From Burkholderia sp. D-99 (GTDB lineage: Bacteria; Pseudomonadota; Gammaproteobacteria; Burkholderiales; Burkholderiaceae): a stretch of DNA of 64,000 nt. A program made the translations under genes and the position numbers. Positions 1 through 8,408 of this stretch are shown piece after piece. Where the stretch lies: positions 806,001 through 870,000 of the forward strand of contig NZ_JAAOXM010000001.1 in assembly GCF_011605345.1 (NCBI RefSeq). The letters run 5' to 3'. The first letter of the stretch is position 1. Every line of letters starts with the position of its first letter. Below the pieces are notes generated by a model. It worked only from the letters and a program-made list of their open reading frames with translations. It did not search any database and had not been told where the DNA came from.

Positions 1-139
1 AAGTGTCGCGGTCGAGCCGGTTGTCGAGCGGGCTCGTGAAATGAAAGTCCGGCGCAATCAGCGCTTCAATCGCGTCGCGGTCCTTGTCGGCGTATGCGCG
101 GTAGCACGCACGCGCCACATCGCCGGGATTCGGCAGCAT
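1..139 (-). CDS. SnoaL/NTF2-like protein, N-terminal part only
   Basis: The reverse strand encodes about 46 residues beginning MLPNPGDVARACYRAYADKD and continuing with an acidic-aromatic stretch ending FTSPLDNRLDRD before the window edge. This pattern (small helix, then DFHFTSPLD) is typical of the SnoaL-like/nuclear transport factor 2 fold used by ketosteroid-isomerase-like enzymes and many unassigned small proteins. The ATG at 137-139 is preceded by an excellent AAGGAGG eight bases upstream, which fixes the start. It is divergent from the LysR gene at 430. The enzyme activity, if any, cannot be told from the N terminus. Confidence 0.7.
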   Translation of the reverse strand, partial: MLPNPGDVARACYRAYADKDRDAIEALIAPDFHFTSPLDNRLDRDT

Positions 140-429
140 CGTCGGGTCCTCCTTCAACGATCGACGCAAGCGTCGCTCGCGTCGCTTCGGATAGTGCGGC
201 GGAACACGCCTGGCTGCAACCACTCCGACAAGCGTCGCCGCGGGCAGCCCGCGCGTGCCGTCACACGCCGGCGATGCCACGGTTGCCCGATTCGGCGGCC
301 ACGGGCATGATGTCCGCGAACTTGCCGGTTGCATTGTCCGCTTGCGTATCCCGCCGGGTTCACCGCCTCCATGCGACCCGTCACGCGAGCAATCCGCATG
401 CCGCCCCCGCCTCTCACGTCACTTCGCCC

Positions 430-1314
430 ATGTCCCTCCGCGCATTCAGAACGCTGGTCGCCATCGCCCGATACCGGACTTTCGCACGCGCCGGCGAAGC
501 CATCGGCCTCACGCAATCGGCGGTGAGCCTGCAGATCAAGACGCTGGAAAGCGAATACAACGTGCAGTTGTTCGATCGATCGCGCCGGCAGCCGGTGCTC
601 ACCGAGGCCGGCAACATCCTGCTTGCGCAGGCCGAGCAGGTGCTCGCGATGGTCGACCGGATTCCCGATGCGCTCAGCGACGAGAAGAAGCTCGTCGGCC
701 GCCTGCGGATCGGCGCGATCCAGACCGCGCTGTCCGGCCCGCTGCCCGACGCGCTGCTCGCGCTGCGCGCTGCGCACCCGGGGCTGCGCGTGCACGTGTC
801 GGCCGGCATGTCGGCCGAACTGGCGAACCGCGTCGCGGCCGGCGAACTCGACGCGGCGATCACGACCCGCCCAGTGCGCCCGCATCCGGCGGAACTGACG
901 TGGACCACGCTGTACGAGGATCGCTTCTGGCTGCTCGCGCCTCCTGACCAGGCGGAACGCGACGCGGGCACGCTGCTCGACGCGCTGCCGTTCATCCGCT
1001 TCGATGCGCAGGCATGGGCCGGCCGCATGATCGCCGCCGAGCTGCGCCGCATCGGCGTGCGCGTGCGCGAGGAGATGGTGCTGGACAGCGCGGAGACGAT
1101 CGCGCGCATGGTGGCCAGAGGGCTCGGCGCGGCGATCGTCGCGCTCCCCGATTCGACGCTCGCGCGGCTGCCGCCCGTCACGCGTTTGCCGTTCGGCCAG
1201 CCGCAGATGGGGCGCGCGGTCGTCCTGCTCGAACACCAGTCGCGTCCGGCCGAACGTTTCGCGCGTGCGCTGGCTGCCGAAGTCACCGCGTCATCAATGA
1301 GAATTTCTCATTGA
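430..1314 (+). CDS. LysR-family transcriptional regulator
   Basis: A 294-residue protein of normal LysR length. Residues 3-62 form the winged helix-turn-helix (AIGLTQSAVSLQIKTLE is the recognition region) and residues 88-290 the periplasmic-binding-protein-like effector domain. I chose the ATG at 430 because homology to LysR proteins begins immediately after it (MSLRAFRTLVAIARYRTF); the frame stays open upstream but encodes low-complexity sequence. No strong ribosome site is visible. It lies directly upstream of and co-oriented with the AEC transporter gene, and a T-N11-A palindrome sits between them, so control of that transporter is a reasonable inference. Confidence 0.9.
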   Translation: MSLRAFRTLVAIARYRTFARAGEAIGLTQSAVSLQIKTLESEYNVQLFDRSRRQPVLTEAGNILLAQAEQVLAMVDRIPDALSDEKKLVGRLRIGAIQTALSGPLPDALLALRAAHPGLRVHVSAGMSAELANRVAAGELDAAITTRPVRPHPAELTWTTLYEDRFWLLAPPDQAERDAGTLLDALPFIRFDAQAWAGRMIAAELRRIGVRVREEMVLDSAETIARMVARGLGAAIVALPDSTLARLPPVTRLPFGQPQMGRAVVLLEHQSRPAERFARALAAEVTASSMRISH

Positions 1315-1320
1315 ACACCC

Positions 1321-1337
1321 GATAATTAACAATTATT
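1321..1337 (+). promoter_or_regulatory. Candidate LysR box upstream of the AEC transporter
   Basis: ATAATT-AAC-AATTAT at 1322-1336 is a perfect inverted repeat and satisfies the T-N11-A rule of LysR operators (T1323, A1335). It is an AT-rich island in a GC-rich background, 150 bases before the transporter start and immediately after the LysR stop codon. Binding is inferred. Confidence 0.5.
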
Positions 1338-1487
1338 CCTGTTGCTTGCGCGTGTTAACTTGGCGGCATCGTCACTCTTTCGATTGCGTGTCGCCATGTT
1401 GCCCGCCGGATGGATGCCTGCCTCGTTCCGCCGCTTTGCGTGCCAGCCGCTCGCGGCGGCCGGCATGGCTCGTGTAGAGGTGCGCCG

Positions 1488-2440
1488 ATGATCGGCCCGA
1501 TCCTGCTTGCGCTGGCGCCGGTCGCGCTGCTGGTCGCGTTCGGCCACGGCCTGCGGCGCACGGGCTTCATCGCCGACGCGTTCTGGCCGCAGGCCGAGCG
1601 CCTGTGCTACTACGTGCTACTACGTGCTACTACGTGCTGCTGCCCGCGCTGTTCGCGGACGGCCTCGCGAACGCGCGGCTGCAATCGCTGCCCGTTTTAC
1701 CGCTCGCGGCAGCGCTGATCGGTTCGACCGCACTCGCCGCGGCGCTTCTTCTGCTGGTCCGCCGGTTCGTGCGGGTCGACGGCGCCGGCTTCACGTCGGT
1801 GTTCCAGAGCGCCGTGCGCTTCAACAACTATGTCGGCACCGCGCTGGCGGCCGGGTTGTTCGGCGCCAAAGGCATCGCGCTCGCGGCGGTGTGCGTCGCG
1901 GCGATCGTCCCGACCGTCAACCTGATGTGCGTACTCGTGTTCGCGCGCTACGGCGACACGCGGCTCGGCTCGGCGGCGCTCGCGCGCCAGATCCTGTCGA
2001 ATCCGCTCGTCGTCGCGTGTGCGCTCGGGATCGCGATGCAGGCCGGCGGCGTCACGTTCCCGGCGGCCGTCGAGCCGGCCGTGCGCGCGCTCGGTGTCGC
2101 GTCGATGCCGCTCGGCCTGCTGTGCGTGGGCGCGGCGCTGAAATTCGATGCGGCGCGTGCGTGGCTGCAGCCGGTGTGCGTCGCGTCGGCGTTCAAGTTC
2201 ATGGCGATGCCGCTCCTCACGCTCGCCGCCGGCCGGCTGTTCGGGCTCGGCGATGCGGCGCTGACGGTCGCACTGCTGTTCCAGGCGCTGCCGACCTCGT
2301 CGGCGTCCTACATCATGGCACGCCAGCTCGGCGGCGACGCGCCGCTGATGGCCGGCATCACCGCGTTCCAGACGATCGCCGCGGCGCTCGCGATGCCCGT
2401 CGTGCTGACCGCGCTCGCGTCGGCGCCCGCGTTTCGCTGA
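1488..2440 (+). pseudogene. AEC-family (auxin efflux carrier type) transporter, frameshifted by a 10-bp repeat
   Basis: The gene starts at ATG 1488 after a GAGG ribosome site (MIGPILLALAPVALLVAFGH) and reads through LCYYVLL. It then enters three copies of a 10-bp unit and goes out of frame, ending at 1718. The rest of the protein (PALFADGLANARLQ to the C terminus at 2440) is intact in the next frame. Removing two of the three units (20 bp) restores a continuous 310-residue protein with the family sequence YYVLLPALF, the normal AEC length and about ten membrane segments. AEC proteins export or take up organic acids and related anions. An internal GTG at 1604 could restart the downstream frame but would lack the first membrane helix. 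Whether this is a dead gene or a switched-off one depends on repeat number. Confidence 0.8.
1605..1638 (+). repeat. 10-bp tandem repeat (TGCTACTACG, 3.4 copies) inside a coding region
   Basis: TGCTACTACG occurs at 1605-1614, 1615-1624 and 1625-1634, followed by a partial TGCT. The unit is not a multiple of three, so one or four copies keep the transporter in frame while two or three do not. It lies at codon 40 of the AEC gene. Confidence 0.95.
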
Positions 2441-2566
2441 CGACGCAACGACCGCCCCGATTCCCCTGAATCCAGCCTGCAAGCGCACCATCGCGCGATC
2501 CGGCATCGCCGGCCGCGTGCGGTCGTTCATGCGTTGCCGCAGGCGCTCACCGAGAAAACCCGTCAC

Positions 2567-3502
2567 ATGAACGCTCCCGCCCCACCCGCCGCCATCTCCG
2601 CCACCCGGCCGCACGCGGCCATCTACGTGAAGCTCACGCTCGTCGCGCTGTTCTGGGGCGGGACGTTCATCGCGGGCCGGATCCTGGCCGCGACGATGTC
2701 CGCGACCTCCGCGGCCACCGGCCGCTTCGCGATCGCCGCGCTGCTGCTGGTCGTGCTGACGTGGAAGATCGAAGGCGGGCTGCCGAAGCTGAGCGGCCGC
2801 CAGATCGTGACGACCTTCGGGCTCGGCGCGACCGGCATCTTCCTGTACAACGTGTGCTTTTTCGCGGCGCTCGCGCGGATGCCGGCGGGCCGCACCGCGC
2901 TGTTCGTCGCGTTGAACCCGGTCGCCACCGCCGTGCTGCTGTCGATCGTCGTGCGCGGGGAACGCCTGTCGCTGTCGCGCTGGGCCGGCATCGGCGTCGC
3001 GCTGTTCGGCGCGCTGGTCGTGATCAGCCGCGGCGAATTGCTGCGGGTGCTGACCGATCTCGGCAACACGTTCGGTGCGGGCGAACGCTTCATGCTGTGC
3101 GCGGTGCTGAGCTGGGCCGCCTATACGGTGATCGGCCGGCGCGCGCTCGACGGGCTGTCGCCGCTGGCGGCCACGACGTATGCCGCGCTGTGGGGCCTCG
3201 CTCTGCTGATCGTCGCGCACCTGTTCGGCTCGCCCGCCGGCAGCGGTACGCCGCTGACCTGGCAGGCCGTCGCGTCGATGCTCTACCTCGGCGCGATCGG
3301 CACGGTGGTCGCATTCGTCTGGTATTCGCAGGGGATCCGCGAACTCGGGCCGGCCCGCGCGGCCGTGTTCACCAACCTGGTGCCCGTATTCGGCGTGCTG
3401 CTGTCGGTCGCGCTGCTCGGCGAACCGTTGTCGCCGTCGATGCTGGCGGGCGGTGCGCTCGTGATCGCGGGCGTCGCGCTGACCAATCGCGCGAGACGCT
3501 GA
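2567..3502 (+). CDS. EamA/DMT-superfamily inner-membrane exporter
   Basis: A 311-residue, ten-helix protein with two EamA repeats (roughly residues 20-155 and 170-305). Signature parts visible are LFWGGTFIAGR near the N terminus, the helix-end motif LGEPLSPSMLAGGALVIAG in the second repeat, and the characteristic MPAGRTALFVALNPV. The family exports amino acids, purines and other metabolites; the substrate here is unknown. I start at ATG 2567 (MNAPAPPAA) rather than the upstream TTG at 2534, since the extra residues are not family-like. It follows the AEC gene by 126 bases with no obvious terminator and may share its transcript. Confidence 0.88.
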   Translation: MNAPAPPAAISATRPHAAIYVKLTLVALFWGGTFIAGRILAATMSATSAATGRFAIAALLLVVLTWKIEGGLPKLSGRQIVTTFGLGATGIFLYNVCFFAALARMPAGRTALFVALNPVATAVLLSIVVRGERLSLSRWAGIGVALFGALVVISRGELLRVLTDLGNTFGAGERFMLCAVLSWAAYTVIGRRALDGLSPLAATTYAALWGLALLIVAHLFGSPAGSGTPLTWQAVASMLYLGAIGTVVAFVWYSQGIRELGPARAAVFTNLVPVFGVLLSVALLGEPLSPSMLAGGALVIAGVALTNRARR

Positions 3503-3796
3503 TGCAGGGGGCGTGCGCGCCGCGCACTCGGGGACGGATGCCGATTACCGGCGCGGATCACGGTGGCGATCGCCCCCCGTTGCGTGACGCCTACGCGCGG
3601 CCGATACGCCCCCGATGTTCTCGCAGCCCCGGCAAAAACCGCCTATCGTGAATGGAGCGCTCCGTTCGCCGCCATTCGACCCTGCGTCGCTCGCACCGGC
3701 GGCAACGGCACCGCGTTCCGGCACCATTCATCGCGATCCTGGCGCACGCTCGCCCGTGCACGATCGCGGCCGCCCACCGGATTACAGGAGGCCCTC

Positions 3797-4171
3797 ATGA
3801 AAGCCGCGCTGCTCGTCAGCACCGCCCTGCTCGCCATTGCATCCGCTTCGGCGTCGGCTCAAGGCTCGATCACGAAAGTCGAAAACGGTTCGCTCGTCGC
3901 CGCGAACGGGATGACCGTCTACACGTTCGACAAGGACAAGGCCAACGCCGGCACCAGCGCGTGCACGGGCCAATGCGAATCCTTCTGGCCGCCCTACAAG
4001 GCCAGTGCGACCGACGTTCCGGTCGGGCCCTACACGATCGTCAAGCGCGACGACGGGAGCCCGCAATGGGCGTACAAGGGCAAGCCGCTGTACTTCTTCT
4101 CGAAGGACATGAAACAGGGCGATCGCAACGGCGACAACTTCAAGGACATGTGGCACGTGGCCGCGCCGTAG
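3797..4171 (+). CDS. Small secreted protein with COG4315/PF03640-type repeats
   Basis: A 124-residue protein with a clear signal peptide (residues 1-22, cleavage near ASASAQ). The mature part contains two copies of the lipoprotein-repeat motif: one around GMTVYTFDKDKANAG with the cysteine pair ACTGQC and SFWPPY, the other around AYKGKPLYFFSKDMKQGD and DMWHV. Proteins of this type are periplasmic or exported and of unknown function. The start is fixed by AGGAG at 3786-3790, six bases before ATG 3797. It stands alone, with about 290 bases of non-coding sequence before it, and converges on mmsA. Confidence 0.85.
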   Translation: MKAALLVSTALLAIASASASAQGSITKVENGSLVAANGMTVYTFDKDKANAGTSACTGQCESFWPPYKASATDVPVGPYTIVKRDDGSPQWAYKGKPLYFFSKDMKQGDRNGDNFKDMWHVAAP

Positions 4172-4216
4172 GCGTCGTTCCGCCGTCTTCCGCGCACGCC
4201 GCGCGGACGTAAAAAA

Positions 4217-4245
4217 GCCCGCCCGGATCGTCGATCCGGGCGGGC
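4217..4245 (-). terminator. Intrinsic terminator of the mmsA gene
   Basis: A perfect 13-bp stem (GCCCGCCCGGATC / GATCCGGGCGGGC) with a three-base loop. Read on the minus strand it is followed by six T residues (the A run at 4211-4216), so it terminates leftward transcription from mmsA; there is no T run in the rightward direction. Confidence 0.9.
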
Positions 4246-4317
4246 CTGCTCACGATCGCGCCGGCCGCGTTGCATCGTCCGCCGGCAGGCCGGCGACGCA
4301 TGCAACCGGGCAGCGCG

Positions 4318-5835
4318 TCAGCGGTTCGACGGGAAGCTGAACACAGTCCCTTCGCGCACGCCGGCCGACGGCCAGCGCTGCGTGATCGTCTTGCGCTTCG
4401 TGTAGAAGCGCACGGCGTCCGGGCCGTACGCATGCAGGTCGCCGAACAGCGAACGCTTCCAGCCGCCGAACGAGTGGTAGGCCACCGGCACCGGCAGCGG
4501 CACGTTGATGCCGACCATGCCGATCTGGATGTTGTCGCTGAAGTAGCGCGCCGCCTCGCCGTCGCGCGTGAACAGGCACGTGCCGTTGCCGTACTCGTGC
4601 GCGTCGATCAGCGCCATCGCCTCGTCGAGCGACTTCAGGCGGATCACGCCGAGCACGGGCCCGAAGATCTCGTGCTGGTAGATCGGCATGCCGGGCTTCA
4701 CGTTGTCGAACAGGCACGGGCCGAGGTAATAGCCGCCGTCGTGGCCGTCGACCTTCACGCTGCGGCCGTCGACGACGAGCGTCGCGCCCGCCGCCACGCC
4801 CGCTTCGACGAAGCCCGTCACCTTCTCGAAATGCTGCTGCGTGACGAGCGGGCCCATGTCGACGCCCGCGCCGTTGCCCGGGCCGACCTTCATCTTCTCG
4901 ATCTCGGCCTTCAGCCCCGCGACGACCCTGTCGCCCGTCTCGTCGCCGATCGCGACGACCAGCGGAATCGCCATGCAGCGTTCGCCGCACGAGCCGTATG
5001 CGGCGCCCATCAGCGCGTTCACCGCGTTGCCGATGTCGGCGTCGGGCATCACGACCGCGAAGTTCTTCGCGCCGCCGAGCGCCTGCACGCGCTTGCCGTG
5101 CGCGCAGCCGGTCGAGTAGATGTACTCGGCGATCGGCGTCGAGCCGACGAAGCTCACGGCCTTCACGCGCGGGTCGGTCAGCAGCGTGTCGACCGCTTCC
5201 TTGTCGCCGTTCACGACGTTCAGCACGCCCGGCGGCAGGCCGGCTTCGAGCGCGAGCTCGGCCATGCGCAGCGTCGACGACGGCGTGCGCTCGGACGGCT
5301 TCAGCACGAACGTGTTGCCGCACGCGACGGCCATCGGCCACATCCACAGCGGCACCATCACCGGGAAGTTGAACGGCGTGATGCCGGCCGCCACGCCGAG
5401 CGCCTGGAACTCGCTCCACGAATCGATCGCGGGGCCGACGTTCTTGCTGTGCTCGCCCTTCAGCAGTTCGGGCACGTAGCTCGCGTATTCGACGTTCTCG
5501 ATCCCGCGCTGCAGTTCGCCCATCGCGTCGGCCAGCACCTTGCCGTGCTCGGCCGTGATCAGCGCGCACAGTTCGTCGGCATGCTCCTCGAGCAGCGTCT
5601 TGAAACGGCTCATCACGCGGGCACGCTTCAGCGGCGGCGTGTTGCGCCACGCCGGAAACGCGGCCTGCGCGGACGCGATCGCGGCCTCGACGGTCAGCTT
5701 GTCGGCGAGCGCGACGCTCTTGTTCGATTCGCCGGTGGCCGGGTCGAATACCGGCTGGACGCGGCTGCCGCCGTCGACGCGCTTGCCGTCGATCAGGTGG
5801 CCGATGGTGGAGGTCACATTGCTGTCGTGTTTCAT
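4318..5835 (-). CDS. mmsA: CoA-acylating (methyl)malonate-semialdehyde dehydrogenase
   Basis: A 505-residue aldehyde dehydrogenase. It converts malonate semialdehyde or methylmalonate semialdehyde, with NAD+ and CoA, into acetyl-CoA or propionyl-CoA plus CO2. The catalytic cysteine is C287 in SCGERCMAIP, the position seen in characterised MMSDHs; the Rossmann motif VGSTPIAEYIY and the cofactor-binding FNFPVMVPLWMWP are present, while the general-base glutamate of other ALDHs is replaced, as is normal for this CoA-dependent subfamily. It follows the aminotransferase gene on the same strand by 49 bases, so the two form an operon for beta-alanine breakdown. An intrinsic terminator follows. Confidence 0.96.
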   Translation of the reverse strand: MKHDSNVTSTIGHLIDGKRVDGGSRVQPVFDPATGESNKSVALADKLTVEAAIASAQAAFPAWRNTPPLKRARVMSRFKTLLEEHADELCALITAEHGKVLADAMGELQRGIENVEYASYVPELLKGEHSKNVGPAIDSWSEFQALGVAAGITPFNFPVMVPLWMWPMAVACGNTFVLKPSERTPSSTLRMAELALEAGLPPGVLNVVNGDKEAVDTLLTDPRVKAVSFVGSTPIAEYIYSTGCAHGKRVQALGGAKNFAVVMPDADIGNAVNALMGAAYGSCGERCMAIPLVVAIGDETGDRVVAGLKAEIEKMKVGPGNGAGVDMGPLVTQQHFEKVTGFVEAGVAAGATLVVDGRSVKVDGHDGGYYLGPCLFDNVKPGMPIYQHEIFGPVLGVIRLKSLDEAMALIDAHEYGNGTCLFTRDGEAARYFSDNIQIGMVGINVPLPVPVAYHSFGGWKRSLFGDLHAYGPDAVRFYTKRKTITQRWPSAGVREGTVFSFPSNR

Positions 5836-5884
5836 CGTTGAGGCTCTTTCGTGAATTCGGTTATCGCTCAGGGCAAGCTGCGGC

Positions 5885-7240
5885 TCAGTCCACTTCGTTC
5901 AGCGCGTCGGACAGCGCGTTGACCAGGTTGTCGATCTCGCGCTTCTCCGAGATGAACGGGGGCGCCAGCTGGATCGTGTCGCCGCCGTAGCGCACGTAGA
6001 AACCCTTCGCCCAGCAGCGCATCGCGATCTCGTACGGGCGCCGTGCCGGCTCGCCCGGCAGCGCCGCGATCGTCAGGCCGGCAGCCAGCCCGTAGTTGCG
6101 GATGTCCGCAATGTGGCGCTGCCCCTTCAGCCCGTGCACCGCGGCCTCGAAATGCGGTGCGAGATCGCGCACGCGGGCCACCGCGTCTTCCTTCACCAGT
6201 AGGTCGAGCGCCGCGACGCCGGCCGCGCATGCCACCGGATGCGCCGAATACGTGTAGCCGTGCGGGAACTCGAGCATGTACTCGGGGCCGCCCGCGGCCA
6301 TGAAGGTGTCGTAGATTTCCTTCGTCGCGATCACGCCGCCGAGCGGCTGCACGCCGTTCGTCACCTGCTTCGCGAAGTTCAGGATGTCCGGCACCACGCC
6401 GAATGCGTCGGCGCCCGTCATCGCGCCGGCACGGCCGAAGCCCGTGATGACTTCGTCGAAAATCAGCAGGATGTCGTGCGCGGTACAGATGTCGCGCAGG
6501 CGCTTCAGATAGCCCTTCGGCGGCACGACCACGCCCGCCGAACCGGAGAACGGCTCGACGATCACGGCCGCGATGTTCGATGCATCGTGCAGCGCGATCA
6601 GCTCGAGCAGGCGGTCGGCCAGCTCGGCGCCGTGCTCGGGCATCCCGCGCGAGAACTTGTTCTCGGCGAGTTGCGTGTGCGGCAGGAAGTCGGCGTCGAG
6701 GCCCTGGCCGAACAGCTTGCGGTTCGGCCCGATTCCGCCGACCGAGATACCGCCGTAGTTCACGCCGTGATAGCCCTTCTCGCGGCCGATCAGGCGCGTC
6801 TTCGTGCCCTTGCCCTTCGCGCGCCAGTACGCGCGGGCCAGCTTCAGCGAGGTATCGGCCGCTTCCGAGCCCGAGCCCGTGAAGAACACGTAGTCGAGGC
6901 CGGCCGGCGTCAGTTCCTTGATCTTGTTGGCGAGCTCGAACGATTTGGGATGACCGAACTGGAACGCCGGCGCGTAGTCGAGCTGCGCGACCTGGCGGCT
7001 CACGGCTTCGACGATTTCCGTGCGGCCGTGACCGAGGCCCGTGCACCAGAGGCCGGACAGGCCGTCGAAGATCTTGCGGCCTTCGCCATCCGTGTAATAC
7101 GCACCCTGGCCCGACACGATCATGCGCGGGTCGGCCTTGAACTGGCGGTTGGCCGTGAACGGCATCCAGTGCGCGTCGAGCCACGCGGCGTCGGTGCGGA
7201 GGTTCGTGTCGTCCTGCGCTGCGGTGATGATGTCGGTCAT
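5885..7240 (-). CDS. bauA: Omega-amino acid (beta-alanine):pyruvate aminotransferase
   Basis: A 451-residue class III PLP aminotransferase. It moves the amino group of beta-alanine (and other omega-amino acids) to pyruvate, giving malonate semialdehyde and L-alanine. FDEVITGFGR (D262 binds the pyridine nitrogen) and the Schiff-base lysine K291 in NFAKQVTNGVQPLGG are present, as is the N-terminal FDGLSGLWC typical of this subgroup. Its product is the substrate of MmsA encoded directly downstream, and a LysR gene is divergent upstream, the usual Burkholderia/Pseudomonas arrangement. The symbol is given by subfamily resemblance; polyamine-derived substrates are also possible. Confidence 0.88.
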   Translation of the reverse strand: MTDIITAAQDDTNLRTDAAWLDAHWMPFTANRQFKADPRMIVSGQGAYYTDGEGRKIFDGLSGLWCTGLGHGRTEIVEAVSRQVAQLDYAPAFQFGHPKSFELANKIKELTPAGLDYVFFTGSGSEAADTSLKLARAYWRAKGKGTKTRLIGREKGYHGVNYGGISVGGIGPNRKLFGQGLDADFLPHTQLAENKFSRGMPEHGAELADRLLELIALHDASNIAAVIVEPFSGSAGVVVPPKGYLKRLRDICTAHDILLIFDEVITGFGRAGAMTGADAFGVVPDILNFAKQVTNGVQPLGGVIATKEIYDTFMAAGGPEYMLEFPHGYTYSAHPVACAAGVAALDLLVKEDAVARVRDLAPHFEAAVHGLKGQRHIADIRNYGLAAGLTIAALPGEPARRPYEIAMRCWAKGFYVRYGGDTIQLAPPFISEKREIDNLVNALSDALNEVD

Positions 7241-7345
7241 GTCGGTCGGCGCGGAGCGCCCCTCCTTCTTGTGATGATGTTGCGCATTGTCGGGAGGCCA
7301 ATTAGTCTCTTCAATATCGCAATATCAATGTTCACTTGCGCAACT
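7241..7345. promoter_or_regulatory. Divergent promoter region, bauA/mmsA versus LysR
   Basis: A 105-base AT-richer gap between the two divergent starts. It contains the repeated element AATATCGC-AATATC (about 7313-7326, with ATAT arms around CGCA), the likeliest binding site for the LysR product. Exact promoter boxes cannot be assigned with confidence. Confidence 0.4.
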
Positions 7346-8299
7346 ATGCAAGCAAAGAAACCGAAGAGCCGCGCGCTGCTCGGGCAGCTCAGCGACATGG
7401 ATCTCCGCCTGCTGCGGGTCTTCAAGGGCGTCGTGCAATGCGGCGGGATGGCGGCGGCCGAACTGGAACTGAATATCGGCATCTCGACGATCAGCCGGCA
7501 CGTGAAGGACCTGGAAACGCGCGTCGGCCTCGTGCTGTGCCGGCGCGGCCGCGCGGGCTTCACGCTGACGCCCGAGGGCCAGACGGTGTATGAGGAGACG
7601 TTGCGGCTGCTCGCGTCGATGGAAGCATTTAGAAGCAGGATAGACGGCATTCACGACCGGATGGGCGGCGAATTGCACATCGCGGTGTTCGACAAGACGG
7701 CCACCAACGCGAACGCGCGCCTTGGCGACGCGATCCGCCAGTTCGCCGACGAAGCCCCCGACGTCGCGCTGAACCTGCATGTGGCATCGATCAACGAGGT
7801 CGAGCGCGGGATCATCGACGGCAGCTATCAGGTCGGGATCATTCCCGCGCACCGCAACTCCGGCAGCCTCGTGTATTCGGAGTTGTTCGACGAGCGGATG
7901 CTGCTCTACTGCGGCCGCCAGCATCCGCTGTACGACGCGCCGCACGGCAAGCTCACGTGGACGACGATCCGCAACCACGCGTTCGCGGGGCTCGGCTTTC
8001 ATTCGCCGAACATGGAACTGAGCCATCGCGCGAAGCTCACGCGCAGCGCGACCGCATCGGACCAGGAGTCGATCGCGACGCTTATCCTGTCCGGCCGCTA
8101 TCTCGGCTTCCTGCCCGACCATTACGCGGAAAGTTTCGAAAACAAGGGGCTGATGCAGCCGATCGCGCCGCACCGGTTCAATTACCGGTGCCGGTTCGTG
8201 AGCCTGCTGCGGCGTTCGCCGCGGCCGTCGCGGGCCGCGCTGCTGTTCCAGTCGTGTCTGGAAGCCGCGCATGCGACGGCGGCGCGGCCGGCCGTGTAG
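7346..8299 (+). CDS. LysR-family regulator of the beta-alanine operon
   Basis: About 317 residues. The helix-turn-helix spans roughly residues 15-75 (LRLLRVFKGVVQCGGMAAAE, then STISRHVKDLETRVG) and the effector-binding domain follows to residue 300. The start is uncertain: ATG 7346 (MQAKKPKSRALLG) is preferred, ATG 7328 would add six residues, and neither has a good ribosome site. It is divergent from bauA-mmsA, so it most likely activates that operon in response to beta-alanine or a derived metabolite; that is inference from position. Confidence 0.88.
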   Translation: MQAKKPKSRALLGQLSDMDLRLLRVFKGVVQCGGMAAAELELNIGISTISRHVKDLETRVGLVLCRRGRAGFTLTPEGQTVYEETLRLLASMEAFRSRIDGIHDRMGGELHIAVFDKTATNANARLGDAIRQFADEAPDVALNLHVASINEVERGIIDGSYQVGIIPAHRNSGSLVYSELFDERMLLYCGRQHPLYDAPHGKLTWTTIRNHAFAGLGFHSPNMELSHRAKLTRSATASDQESIATLILSGRYLGFLPDHYAESFENKGLMQPIAPHRFNYRCRFVSLLRRSPRPSRAALLFQSCLEAAHATAARPAV

Positions 8300-8408
8300 T
8301 CGATTCACGCGAAGAGTCCGGCTTCCGGCCGCGCGCGGTGCGGCAGCGTGCGGCGGTTGCGGGACGGACAAGTACAGCGGCTACACCAGCGCCCCGCCCG
8401 GCCCCCGG

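Noticed and set aside
1605..1634. Sequencing or assembly error as the cause of the AEC frameshift
   Set aside because: A clean 20-bp repeat gain is unlike typical base-call or homopolymer errors; kept as a biological candidate, though read-level checking is still the decisive test.
1697..3220. A 507-codon minus-strand frame opposite the AEC and EamA transporters
   Set aside because: Low-complexity Arg/Gln-rich shadow; opposite two genes with strong membrane-protein signatures.
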